Shown one piece after another: positions 35,617 to 44,254 of a stretch of 64,000 nt of DNA. The position numbers were made by a program, and so were the translations under genes. Source of the stretch: Antrihabitans auranticaus (GTDB lineage: Bacteria > Actinomycetota > Actinomycetes > Mycobacteriales > Mycobacteriaceae); assembly GCF_016481275.1 (NCBI RefSeq), contig NZ_JAEMNW010000001.1, positions 1,081,531 through 1,145,530 on the forward strand, given 5' to 3'. How positions within the stretch are numbered: the first letter of the stretch is position 1; every line of letters starts with the position of its first letter. The notes beneath the pieces are model-generated. The model worked only from the letters and a program-made list of their open reading frames with translations. It ran no database searches and was not told where the DNA came from.

Positions 35617-36564
35617 GTGGTTGTAGATACGCGCCCAGCACGCCCGATAATGGGTCGGCTCACCGAGGTCATTCGGATCTCGCGGCCCAGCGTGTGGATA
35701 ACGTCGCTGCTGCCTTTCTGCCTCGGTTACGTTCTGGCGACCCACCGCTTCGTGCCCGCATCGTGCACTCCCCTGACGGGTTCGTGCCTGAGTGACATCC
35801 GGCCGCTGCTCACCGGAATTCTCATCATGGGTCCGCTCATGTGGCTGGCCATCCTGGCGATAAACGATGCCCACGACCTCGCGGGTGACCTCAACAATCC
35901 ACGAAAGATCGACAAGCCCCTCACCACCGGGCGTATCTCGGCAGAGAAGATCAAAATTGTCGCCTACGTCGCCGCCGTGATCGCGCTCGTCGCGTCGTCG
36001 ACAATCGGATTCGCCATTGCCGCACTGACTTTCGCATTTCTTGCGCTCGGCTGGATGTACAGCGTGCCACCGTTGCGGCTGAAGACGCGGCCGGGCTGGG
36101 ACGTTGCGACGAACGCCGTTGCCGTCGGCGGCCTCGCACTTGTCGCGGGCTGGACGGTCGCCGAGCCGATCTCCGACTTTCCTTGGATCATGTCGGTTCT
36201 CGGTTTGCTCGTAGGCAGTGCCCTCTATCTGCCGACCACGCTGGCCGACTACCAAGCCGACGTGGAAGCCGGTTACACGACGGTCGGGGTGCGACTCGGA
36301 CGGCGCAGGGCGCACTACATCGGCTTGGCAACGTTGACGGTCGCCTGCGCAATAACGATCGTGCTGGCTGCTCGCGGCTACGTTTTTCCCCAGCGCATGT
36401 TGTGGCTACAGATCGTCGCGGCGCCGATTCTGATCGGTGCCTATCACTTCCTACTGGTCAACGCACGACAGCCCGCGGCGGTAGTCCGCGGGGCCGTCGT
36501 GGTGACCCTGCTGTTCAGCGCCCTCAACGTAGCGTTCACGGCGATGTACGTCGGCTGGATCTAG
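35617..36564 (+). CDS. UbiA-family prenyltransferase
   Basis: 315 residues with eight or nine membrane segments. The first Asp-rich motif is NDAHDLAGDLNNPRK (NDxxD type) and the second DYQADVEAGYTT, binding Mg-prenyl diphosphate. It attaches a prenyl group to an aromatic or other hydrophobic acceptor; candidates include menaquinone-, chlorophyll synthase-like or mycobacterial decaprenyl-phosphate-linked branches, and the substrate cannot be told. GTG at 35617 with AAGGG upstream. Separated from the Abi_alpha block by a hairpin, it is probably an independent unit. Confidence 0.87.
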   Translation: MVVDTRPARPIMGRLTEVIRISRPSVWITSLLPFCLGYVLATHRFVPASCTPLTGSCLSDIRPLLTGILIMGPLMWLAILAINDAHDLAGDLNNPRKIDKPLTTGRISAEKIKIVAYVAAVIALVASSTIGFAIAALTFAFLALGWMYSVPPLRLKTRPGWDVATNAVAVGGLALVAGWTVAEPISDFPWIMSVLGLLVGSALYLPTTLADYQADVEAGYTTVGVRLGRRRAHYIGLATLTVACAITIVLAARGYVFPQRMLWLQIVAAPILIGAYHFLLVNARQPAAVVRGAVVVTLLFSALNVAFTAMYVGWI

Positions 36565-36573
36565 CTCTCGGCG

Positions 36574-38142
36574 TCAGCGCGACGTTGCCGAGACCGGCGC
36601 GGCCCCGCCGTGCGATGCCCCGGTCATGAGCATGACGATCTCGGCCTTGTCCGCTTCCGACGGCTGACCCCATCCGACGTCGTAGCCGTAGACATCACGC
36701 AGCGGTGTCCGCGATTCGCAGCCGTTGAGAATGTCGAGATCGTCCGCGGTGATGAGACCCGGATGCGGAACTCCGCACGCCTCGCTGACCTTGAGGAGGT
36801 CGCGACGCAGGGTCTTGACGTAGTTCGCGGCGCGCTGCGACTTCAATGTGGGATCGAGACCCCTTGTCAGCCAAGCGTTCTGGGTCGTGATCCCGGTCGG
36901 GCAGGCATCGGTATGGCATTTCTGTGCCTGGATGCACCCGATAGACAGCATGATCTCGCGGCCCACGTTGACCATGTCCGCACCGAGCGCGAACGCCACG
37001 ACCGCGTTGTCGGGCAGCCCGAGCTTGCCGGACCCGATAAACGTGACCTTGTCGGTGATCCCCGCCGTGGCGAACCGCCGGTAGACCTCGGTGAAGCCGA
37101 CCCTGAAGGGGTAGGCAACCGATTCGCTGAAGATGAGTGGCGCCGCACCGGTTCCGCCTTCACCACCGTCGACCGTGATGAAGTCGACGCCGCGATCGGA
37201 GATCGCCATCTTCGCGACGAGGTCGTCCCAGAAGTCCATGTTGCCGACCGCGGACTTGATGCCGACCGGCAAACCGGTTTCCGCCGCAATGAATTCAACC
37301 CAGTCGAGCATGCTGTCGACGTCGTGAAATTCTGCGTGCCGCGACGGGCTGGCGCAGTCCACGCCTTCCGGAATGCCGCGGATACCGGCAATCTCCGCGC
37401 TGACTTTGGCGCCCGGCAACATTCCGCCCAGCCCCGGTTTCGCACCTTGACTGAGCTTGATTTCGATTGCCTTCACCGGTCCGGACTCGACGACGTCCTT
37501 CAGCTTCGCAATATCGAAGCGGCCCTTGTCATCTCGGCACCCGAAGTACGCGGTTCCGATCTGGAGGATGAGGTCGCCACCATTGCGGTGGTACGGCGAA
37601 AGCCCGCCCTCACCGGTGTTGTGCATCGACCCGGCGATCGCCGCGCCACGGTTGATGGCCTCGATCGCCTTCGACGACATCGAGCCGAAACTCATCGCCG
37701 AAATGTTCACGATCGAACGCGGCCGAAATGCCTTCGCGCGACCACGCGGGCCACCCATCACCTTCGCCGAAGGGATGGCATCCTCTTCACCCGAATGCTG
37801 GCCGGCGGCGGGGCTGATGTCGGCGAATGTCCGGTGTTTGATGATGGGGTAACCCTGGGTGTACTCCATGTTGTTGTCGGTGCCGAAGCCGTAGTAGTTG
37901 TTCTGCAGCTTCGACGACGCATAAATCCACCGGCGCTGATTTCGGCTGAACGGGCGTTCTTCGTCATTGCTCGTGACGATGTACTGCCGAAGTTCTGGAC
38001 CGATTTCCTCGAGGAAATAGCGCAGGTGGCCGAGTACTGGATAGTTCCGCAAGAGTGCGTGCGGCTTCTGGACGAGATCGTAGGCGGCGAGGGCAGCGAC
38101 ACCTACAACAGGAACGGCGGGCAGGGCATAGCTCCACTTCAT
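36574..38142 (-). CDS. FMN-binding glutamate synthase-like protein (GltB2 family), membrane-anchored
   Basis: 522 residues. An N-terminal hydrophobic segment (YALPAVPVVGVAALAAYDL) precedes a complete glutamate synthase FMN/alpha-ketoglutarate TIM barrel: INISAMSFGSMS, NTGEGGLSPYH, EIKLSQGAKPG, VDGGEGGTGAAPLIF, and the Cys-rich CIQAQKCHTDACPTGI for an Fe-S cluster. The N-terminal amidotransferase and C-terminal GXGXG domains of GltB are absent. Such stand-alone proteins are common, and their physiological acceptor is unclear. The start is ATG at 38142, without a good ribosome-binding site. Confidence 0.88.
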   Translation of the reverse strand: MKWSYALPAVPVVGVAALAAYDLVQKPHALLRNYPVLGHLRYFLEEIGPELRQYIVTSNDEERPFSRNQRRWIYASSKLQNNYYGFGTDNNMEYTQGYPIIKHRTFADISPAAGQHSGEEDAIPSAKVMGGPRGRAKAFRPRSIVNISAMSFGSMSSKAIEAINRGAAIAGSMHNTGEGGLSPYHRNGGDLILQIGTAYFGCRDDKGRFDIAKLKDVVESGPVKAIEIKLSQGAKPGLGGMLPGAKVSAEIAGIRGIPEGVDCASPSRHAEFHDVDSMLDWVEFIAAETGLPVGIKSAVGNMDFWDDLVAKMAISDRGVDFITVDGGEGGTGAAPLIFSESVAYPFRVGFTEVYRRFATAGITDKVTFIGSGKLGLPDNAVVAFALGADMVNVGREIMLSIGCIQAQKCHTDACPTGITTQNAWLTRGLDPTLKSQRAANYVKTLRRDLLKVSEACGVPHPGLITADDLDILNGCESRTPLRDVYGYDVGWGQPSEADKAEIVMLMTGASHGGAAPVSATSR

Positions 38143-38345
38143 CGGCACAGTTAATACCAAGCACACGCCCGTACGCGGCGGTTTCGCGACGATGTCCGAA
38201 ACCGCAACCGACCTTTCGCGCGAATTGGCCGTCACGTCGAAAGATTGTCAAAGGCGCCACTGCGACGGCGCCGCACGCCTAGGCTCGAAATCAGACATTC
38301 GGCAGGGGAACACGAATCTGTTCCACTCGAAGAGGAACGGCGACA

Positions 38346-38633
38346 ATGAACAACGACCTGATGAAAGCACTGACCGATCTGCAGTCGTACGCGATGCCGC
38401 TGGTAGACAAGTTCCAGCCGGCGCTCAAGGGGGCGCAGGAAACAGAGCTGGATCCGACGGGCTGCAGCGGTTGCCCGCTGTGCACGCTCGCGCGTGAGCG
38501 CGGCGCAGACGACGAACTCGTGAAGCGTTTCGCGACCGCCGGCATCGCCTTGCTGCGCATGTTCAATCAGATCCCCGAAGACGCTGCAGGCAAGCACACC
38601 GACACCTCGGCCAACGGCAGCGCGACGCCGTAG
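38346..38633 (+). CDS. Small conserved-looking protein with CxxCxxC motif
   Basis: 95 residues. Mainly helical, with CSGCPLC at residues 40-46 and a hydrophilic tail (HTDTSANGS). AAGAGG precedes the ATG at a loose spacing. Three clustered Cys could bind zinc or an Fe-S cluster, or act in redox. No family recognised. Divergent from the GltB-like gene and convergent with the ABC-F gene. Confidence 0.65.
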   Translation: MNNDLMKALTDLQSYAMPLVDKFQPALKGAQETELDPTGCSGCPLCTLARERGADDELVKRFATAGIALLRMFNQIPEDAAGKHTDTSANGSATP

Positions 38634-38641
38634 CTAACTGC

Positions 38642-40420
38642 CTATTCGTGGTCCTCGGCCAGCTCGAGCCACCGCTCCTCTGCTTGCGCCTTGTCTGCAG
38701 TCACCTGCTTCAGTTCGGTGCCCAACGCCACCAGCCGGTCGGGTTGCGTTGCGGCGTCAGCGAGTGCCGCGTGCAACTCACGCTCACGGTCGTCCAACTT
38801 CGCGACCTGTCGTTCGAGTTTGGCCAGTTCTTTGCGCGCAGCGCGGTGAGCCGCAGCGTCGGTGGGCGCGGTCGCGCTGGTATTCGCCGCGGTAGCCGTC
38901 ATGGACGGTGCGAGGGCAGCACGCCGTCGCAGGTATTCGTCGATGCCGCCGGGCAAGTTGGTCAGCTTCCCGTCGCCGAACAGGGCCCACGTCGAATCAC
39001 AGACTCGCTCGATGAGGTACCTGTCGTGACTGATCACGACCATCGTGCCCGCCCAGCCGTCGAGCAGGTCCTCGAGCTGCTGCAGGGTGTCGATGTCGAG
39101 GTCGTTCGTCGGCTCGTCGAGCAGCAGAACGTTGGGCTCGGCCATGAGAATTCGCGTCAACTGCAACCGACGACGCTCGCCACCCGAGAGGTCAGCGACC
39201 GGCGTTCGCTGCCGTGCGGGCGTGAACCCCAACCTTTCCGCCAACTGACCGGCAGAAATCTCCTTGTCGCCGAGCATCATTCGCTCGGCCACATCCTGAA
39301 CCGCCTCCAGGACACGCATTCCCAGCGGCAGATCGTCCAATTCTTGTCGGAGCCAACCGATCTTGACGGTCTTGCCCTGCTTGCGTGAACCCGCCGCAAG
39401 TTCGATGTCACCCGCGAGAGCACGCAACAGCGTCGTCTTGCCCGACCCGTTGACACCGACCAGACCGACCCGCTCCCCCGGCGCCAAACGCCACGTCAGG
39501 TCGCGGACCAACTCGCGGCCGTCAGGGGACTGCAAGTGTGTGTCTTCGAGTTCGACCACGACGCGCCCCAACCGGCTGCGCGCGAAAGACGCAAGCGCCA
39601 CGCTGTTCCGCGGCGGGGGAACGTCGGCGATCAGAGTTTCGGCGGCTTCGATTCGGTAGCGCGGCTTCGATGTTCGGGCCGGCGGACCTCGGCGCAACCA
39701 CGCGAGTTCTTTGCGGGCCAGGTTGCGGCGGCGTGCTTCGGCGGCGTCGGCCTGGCGGTCACGCTCGGCGCGCGCGAAAATCCAGTCGCCGTACCCACCC
39801 ACGTAGCTTTCGACCTTGCCGCCGACGACCTCCCACGTGCGGGTCGCGACCGTATCGAGGAACCAGCGATCGTGGGTCACGACGACGAGGGCGCTGCGGC
39901 GCGCGAGCAGATGTTCGGCGAGCCACTGCACGCCTTCGACGTCGAGATGGTTGGTCGGCTCGTCCAGCACCAGGAGGTCGAGGTCCTGCACCAGTGCGGC
40001 AGCGAGGGCCACCCGACGCCGTTCGCCACCCGACAGGTTGTCGACCGGCGTGTCGAGACCGTCGCCGCCGAGGGTGGAAAGGCCTATGCCCGACAAGATG
40101 TTTCGGATCCGCGAATCGCCGGCCCATTCGTGTTCCTCGCCGCCGAGCGGGTGCAGGACCACGTTGGCGACGGTCGATCCGGGCGGCAGCACGCCGCGCT
40201 GGGTGACAACGGCCATCCGCAGCCCACCGACCCGGCTCACACGTCCGGAATCCGGTTCCTCGAGCCCGGTCAGCACCTCGAGCAGGGTCGTCTTGCCGCC
40301 TCCGTTGAGCCCGACGACGCCGATGCGTTCGCCCTCGTGGACGCCGGTCGACACGGCGTCGAGCAGCGGCGCGACACCGAAGGACTTGGAAACTTGTTCG
40401 AGATTGATCAGATTGGGCAC
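38642..40420 (-). CDS. ABC-F family ATPase (Uup/EttA-like)
   Basis: 592 residues, two ABC domains in one chain with no membrane segments. Walker A GLNGGGKTT and GVNGSGKTT; signatures LSGGERRRVALA and LSGGERRRLQLT; Walker B LLVLDEPTNHLD and VLLLDEPTNDLD. A linker between domains and a C-terminal coiled-coil (AARKELAKLERQVAKLDDRE) resemble Uup. ABC-F proteins act on the ribosome or DNA rather than in transport. It lies 13 bp after ispE on the same strand, so it is co-transcribed. Confidence 0.93.
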   Translation of the reverse strand: MPNLINLEQVSKSFGVAPLLDAVSTGVHEGERIGVVGLNGGGKTTLLEVLTGLEEPDSGRVSRVGGLRMAVVTQRGVLPPGSTVANVVLHPLGGEEHEWAGDSRIRNILSGIGLSTLGGDGLDTPVDNLSGGERRRVALAAALVQDLDLLVLDEPTNHLDVEGVQWLAEHLLARRSALVVVTHDRWFLDTVATRTWEVVGGKVESYVGGYGDWIFARAERDRQADAAEARRRNLARKELAWLRRGPPARTSKPRYRIEAAETLIADVPPPRNSVALASFARSRLGRVVVELEDTHLQSPDGRELVRDLTWRLAPGERVGLVGVNGSGKTTLLRALAGDIELAAGSRKQGKTVKIGWLRQELDDLPLGMRVLEAVQDVAERMMLGDKEISAGQLAERLGFTPARQRTPVADLSGGERRRLQLTRILMAEPNVLLLDEPTNDLDIDTLQQLEDLLDGWAGTMVVISHDRYLIERVCDSTWALFGDGKLTNLPGGIDEYLRRRAALAPSMTATAANTSATAPTDAAAHRAARKELAKLERQVAKLDDRERELHAALADAATQPDRLVALGTELKQVTADKAQAEERWLELAEDHE

Positions 40421-40433
40421 GTGCTGGTTCCCG

Positions 40434-41369
40434 TCATGGTTTCTTTACCGCGTCGACGTCGACCACGCGCGCCCCGTGAAACGGACCGGTGGCGACGCGA
40501 ACGCTACGGCATACCCCGGCGCCGGCAAGTTCGGCACTGATGGCGATGGCCGCGTCGGCGCCGGCGCACAGGAACGCACACGTGGGCCCGGATCCCGACA
40601 CGATTCCCGCCAGCGCACCTGCGTTCACACCTGCACGCAGGGTCCGGCGCAGTTCCGGTTTCAACGACAACGCCGCGGCTTGCAGGTCGTTTCCGAGCAG
40701 CGGCGCCAACTGGTGCGGATCGCCCGCGGCCAGCGACTGCAGCAACTGCTGGGCGTCCCCCACCCGCGGCGGTTGGCCTGCGCCACGCAGCCGGTCGAGT
40801 TCGCGGTAGACATCCGGTGTCTTCAGTCCACCCTTGGCCAACGCGAGAACCCAGTGAAACGTGTTGCGAGACAACACCGGTAGGAGCTTCTCGCCACGTC
40901 CCGTGCCGATGGCCGTGCCGCCGTGCAGCGAGAACGGCACATCGCTGCCGAGCTCGAGCGCGAGTTCGAACAGCTCCGCGCGGGTGAGGTCGAGATGCCA
41001 GAGCGCATTGAGCGCGAGCAGCGTCGCCGCCGCGTCCGCGCTACCGCCGGCCATTCCACCGGCCACCGGGATGCCCTTGTCGATGGCGATCTCCACGTTG
41101 GGCTCGCGTCCGACTTTGTGCGCGAGCCGCGTCGCCGCCTTCCAGACGAGATTCCGGCGATCGGTCGGGACATCGCGGGCACCTTCGCCACGAACCCGGA
41201 TCGTGAGCGTTTTCGCCGGTACGACCTCGACCTCGTCCGCGAGCGACAACGCCTGAAAGACGGTGGTCAGCTCGTGGTAGCCATCGGGACGCACGTCACC
41301 TACGGCAAGGTGCAGGTTGACCTTGGAGGGTGCGCGGACCGTAACCGGGCGCGGAACGACGGATAACAC
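40434..41369 (-). CDS. ispE: 4-diphosphocytidyl-2-C-methyl-D-erythritol kinase
   Basis: 311 residues, GHMP kinase. MEP pathway step phosphorylating CDP-ME. Motifs: [29 protein letters not shown] (ATP-binding glycine-rich loop), and [15 protein letters not shown] at 41369 is 7 nt from a TACTCT box on the same strand, so it is probably leaderless. In M. tuberculosis ispE follows ksgA directly; here an 8.3-kb block separates them and the gene has its own promoter-like box. Confidence 0.95.
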   Translation of the reverse strand: MLSVVPRPVTVRAPSKVNLHLAVGDVRPDGYHELTTVFQALSLADEVEVVPAKTLTIRVRGEGARDVPTDRRNLVWKAATRLAHKVGREPNVEIAIDKGIPVAGGMAGGSADAAATLLALNALWHLDLTRAELFELALELGSDVPFSLHGGTAIGTGRGEKLLPVLSRNTFHWVLALAKGGLKTPDVYRELDRLRGAGQPPRVGDAQQLLQSLAAGDPHQLAPLLGNDLQAAALSLKPELRRTLRAGVNAGALAGIVSGSGPTCAFLCAGADAAIAISAELAGAGVCRSVRVATGPFHGARVVDVDAVKKP

Positions 41370-41376
41370 AGGTGCA

Positions 41377-41382
41377 AGAGTA
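41377..41382 (-). promoter_or_regulatory. Putative -10 box (TACTCT) of ispE
   Basis: TACTCT on the minus strand ends 7 nt before the GTG start. It touches the end of the upstream hairpin, so termination of the exporter transcript and ispE initiation are adjacent. Confidence 0.5.
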
Positions 41383-41428
41383 GTGCCCGGCAGGTCGGTC
41401 GCTGAACGCTACCGACCAGCCGGGCACT
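41382..41428 (-). terminator. Strong hairpin after the ABC exporter genes
   Basis: AGTGCCCGGC (41382-41391) pairs with GCCGGGCACT (41419-41428) and inner GGTCGGT with ACCGACC, interrupted only by a symmetrical A-A mismatch. This gives 17 bp around an 11-nt loop. Confidence 0.8.
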
Positions 41429-41454
41429 CTCTACGGGTCGCTAAGTTACGTCCC

Positions 41455-42204
41455 TCAGTTACGTCGCAGCATCCGAACGCCTACCGACAGGCCGATCACA
41501 GCCACTGTCACCGCTGCGACCGAACCTGCGAGCAGTTGAGATGCCGCGAAGTTACCCGCGAACAGTGCCCGTTCGGTGTCGACCACGTGGCGCAGGGGGT
41601 TGACCGTGACCAGTGCGCGCATCCACCCCGGCGCGTTGTCCAGCGGCAGCATCGTGCCCGACAGGATCAACATCGGGAACATCAGAGTCTGCTGCACAGT
41701 CCAGAAGACCCAGTCCTGATCTCGAACCGCGAGCGCCAATGCGTACGACAGGGCGCCGAGACCGACCCCGAACACCCCTAGAATCGCGATGCCGATTGCC
41801 GCACCGAGTGGGTTCAGGTCCAAGCCGAGCGGAAGGGCGACGAGCAGAATCAGCACGGCCTGTGCGGCGAGCGGAATCATTTCTTTGCACGCACGGCCGA
41901 TGAGCAACGACGAACGATGCAGCGGGGTCACCAGCATTCGTTCATGGGATCCGTCATGCATTTCCTGCAGCAGGTTCGAGCCCGTCATCGAGGTGCCGAA
42001 GATCGCAATCATGGCAAGAACGCCTGGGACGAACCAGTTCCACACCTTGTCACCCATGCCCGGAATGCCGTCGAGCAGCGGACCGAACAGGGCCAGCAGG
42101 ATCAGCGGCTGGGTCAAGCTGAAGATGATGGTGAAGGGATCGCGCGCGGCTGGCCGCAGTTCGCGAGTCATGACGATGGCGCTGTCTTTCACGATTGTGC
42201 TCAT
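41455..42204 (-). CDS. ABC-2 type exporter permease (DrrB-like)
   Basis: 249 residues with six predicted membrane segments. The motif around NLLQEMHDGSHERMLVTPLHRSSLLIGR is the ABC-2 coupling region. The C-terminal end (PLRHVVDTERALF) matches DrrB/daunorubicin-resistance-type permeases. It partners with the ATPase immediately upstream; substrate unknown, probably a hydrophobic compound. ATG at 42204 is chosen; an in-frame start at 42252 would overlap the ATPase gene. Confidence 0.87.
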   Translation of the reverse strand: MSTIVKDSAIVMTRELRPAARDPFTIIFSLTQPLILLALFGPLLDGIPGMGDKVWNWFVPGVLAMIAIFGTSMTGSNLLQEMHDGSHERMLVTPLHRSSLLIGRACKEMIPLAAQAVLILLVALPLGLDLNPLGAAIGIAILGVFGVGLGALSYALALAVRDQDWVFWTVQQTLMFPMLILSGTMLPLDNAPGWMRALVTVNPLRHVVDTERALFAGNFAASQLLAGSVAAVTVAVIGLSVGVRMLRRN

Positions 42205-42226
42205 GATGGTGTGGTTTCCCTTCGAA

Positions 42227-43192
42227 TTATCGAGCGACGGTGTGGGTTTCACGGAGGCTGCGCCCGGTCAGACCGAGGAAGACGTCGTCGAGGGTCGGCC
42301 TGCTGAGTTCGACCGCGACAGCGCGCGCGCCGACGGCCTCGCTCTCGCGGAGCAACTCGGGAATGACCGTGTCGCCGTTGCGACTCCTGATCTGCAGTCG
42401 ATTGCCTGTGACGGTGACGTCGCGGACCGTCGAGATCCGTTCTGCGACAGCGGCGGCGCGGGCCGCAGCGCTCGCGTCCGACATCGAGACGACGACCAGG
42501 TCGGAGGCGAGTTCGTCTTTCAGCGCCGTCGCGGTGTCGTCGGCGATCACGACGCCTTTGTCGATCACGACGACTCGTTCCGCCATCGAATCGGCTTCTT
42601 CGAGATAGTGCGTCGTCAGGACGATGGTTGCGCCGGTCTCGGTCCGCAGGCGAAGGATGTGCTCCCACAGATTCGCCCGGCTCTGCGGATCCATACCTGT
42701 AGTCGGTTCGTCCAGGAAGATCAGCGGCGGCCGGTGAACCAGGCCGAGTGCGATGTCGAGTCGGCGGCGCTGCCCGCCCGACAGGGTGCTCACGGTGCGA
42801 CCCGCGAACTCGCTGAGGTCGAGAGCGTCGATCAGCTCGGCGGCGCGCTCGCGCGACTCCTTCTTCGCCATCCCGTAGCAGAGCCCCTGCGTAAAGAGCT
42901 CGTCCCGAACGCGCTGGTTGTTGCCCGCGCCGCTCCCCTGCCCGACGTAACCGATGCTGCGCCGGACCGCGTCCCGATCGTCGACAATGCTGTGACCCGC
43001 GATTTGCGCCGTTCCCGACGTCGGCGTCAGCAATGTTGTCAGCATGCGCAGCGTCGTCGATTTGCCCGCGCCGTTCGGTCCCAGCAGCGCGACGAGTTCG
43101 CCCTCGCGCACGTCGATGTCGATACCGCGGACGGCCTCGACGATGGACTTGCCCCGCGTGAACGTCTTGGTGAGACCTCGAGTTCGAATCAT
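42227..43192 (-). CDS. ABC exporter ATPase (DrrA-like)
   Basis: 321 residues. Walker A GPNGAGKST, signature LSGGQRRRLDIALGL, Walker B LIFLDEPTTGMD, H-loop TTHYLEEAD. The C-terminal extension (RPTLDDVFLGLTGRSL) is typical of DrrA. Start ATG at 43192 or 43195, following GGGGAG. It forms an operon with the permease and is divergent from the WYL regulator, which is its likely controller. Confidence 0.93.
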   Translation of the reverse strand: MIRTRGLTKTFTRGKSIVEAVRGIDIDVREGELVALLGPNGAGKSTTLRMLTTLLTPTSGTAQIAGHSIVDDRDAVRRSIGYVGQGSGAGNNQRVRDELFTQGLCYGMAKKESRERAAELIDALDLSEFAGRTVSTLSGGQRRRLDIALGLVHRPPLIFLDEPTTGMDPQSRANLWEHILRLRTETGATIVLTTHYLEEADSMAERVVVIDKGVVIADDTATALKDELASDLVVVSMSDASAAARAAAVAERISTVRDVTVTGNRLQIRSRNGDTVIPELLRESEAVGARAVAVELSRPTLDDVFLGLTGRSLRETHTVAR

Positions 43193-43282
43193 CATTTCTC
43201 CCCTTCTCGTTGATTGGCTCGAAAACCAAGGTAGAAGGGATTTAGGACAACTTCGGTCCTCGATCGATGGCATTCTTTGGCT

Positions 43283-44251
43283 ATGTGGGAAACATCAGCG
43301 CGACTGCTCCGCTTGCTGTCGCTCCTTCAGACACGTCGCGAATGGTCTGGCGCCGAACTCGCCGAGAAGTTGGACGTCACCTCGCGGACCGTGCGTCGTG
43401 ACGTCGATCGGCTACGCGACCTCGGCTATCCCGTCAACGCGTCGGTCGGCGTCGGCGGCGGCTATCAACTCGGCGCCGGCGCAGAAATGCCGCCACTGCT
43501 GCTGGACGACGAAGAAGTACTCGCGGTGGCCTTCGGTTTGCAATCCGGTGCGACCGGACCCGTCGTCGGAATCGGCGAAGCGTCCCTGCGCGCTCTGACC
43601 AAGCTGCGCCAGGTCATGCCGTCACGTTTGCGCCACCGGCTCGACAGTTTGCAGGTCGACGTGGTCGCCAGGCCGCAAGCACGGTCGGCAGTCGAAGCCG
43701 GCGTGCTGTCCGCGATCGCGGCTGTCTGCCACAACCGCGAACGACTGCGCTTCGACTACAAGACCCACGGTGGCGAGGAGAGCCGCCGCGAGGTCGAGCC
43801 CTATCGACTCGTTCGCGCCGGAATGCGGTGGTATCTCGTCGCGTGGGACCTCTCGCGCGAAGACTGGCGTTCGTTCCGCGTCGACCGGATGACGCCGAAG
43901 ATCCCGACCGGTCCACGATTCACCGCACGTGAGCTACCGCCCGGCGGCGCCGCGGAATTCGTTGCGGGCGGGATCAATCGGGCGACGTCTCAGGCGCGCG
44001 CGAGAGTTCACCTGCAGGCACCGATCGAGCAGATTGCGCACATGGTGCACCCGGACTGGGGCAGCGTGGAAGGTGGTGACGACGGAACGTGTGTCGTTGT
44101 GCTGAGTTCCAACTCGCTCGGGTCGGTGGCATGGTGGCTGGCGAAATTCGATGTCGACTTCACCGTGCTCGATCCGCCCGAACTGCGAGACGAATGTCGG
44201 GCGATGGCCGAGCACCACGCGCGCCTGCACGCGCGATATTCGTCTGCGTAG
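43283..44251 (+). CDS. HTH-WYL transcriptional regulator
   Basis: 322 residues. N-terminal DeoR-like HTH (WSGAELAEKLDVTSRTVRRDVDRL), then a WYL domain with RLVRAGMRWYLVAWD and SFRVDRM, and a C-terminal WCX-like part. WYL domains sense ligands or nucleic acid in several systems. ATG at 43283 is preferred over TTG at 43277. The 90-bp divergent spacer to the ABC genes contains AGGAC-N7-GTCCT (43244-43260), a possible operator. It ends 3 bp from the convergent P450 gene. Confidence 0.9.
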   Translation: MWETSARLLRLLSLLQTRREWSGAELAEKLDVTSRTVRRDVDRLRDLGYPVNASVGVGGGYQLGAGAEMPPLLLDDEEVLAVAFGLQSGATGPVVGIGEASLRALTKLRQVMPSRLRHRLDSLQVDVVARPQARSAVEAGVLSAIAAVCHNRERLRFDYKTHGGEESRREVEPYRLVRAGMRWYLVAWDLSREDWRSFRVDRMTPKIPTGPRFTARELPPGGAAEFVAGGINRATSQARARVHLQAPIEQIAHMVHPDWGSVEGGDDGTCVVVLSSNSLGSVAWWLAKFDVDFTVLDPPELRDECRAMAEHHARLHARYSSA

Positions 44252-44254
44252 TTT

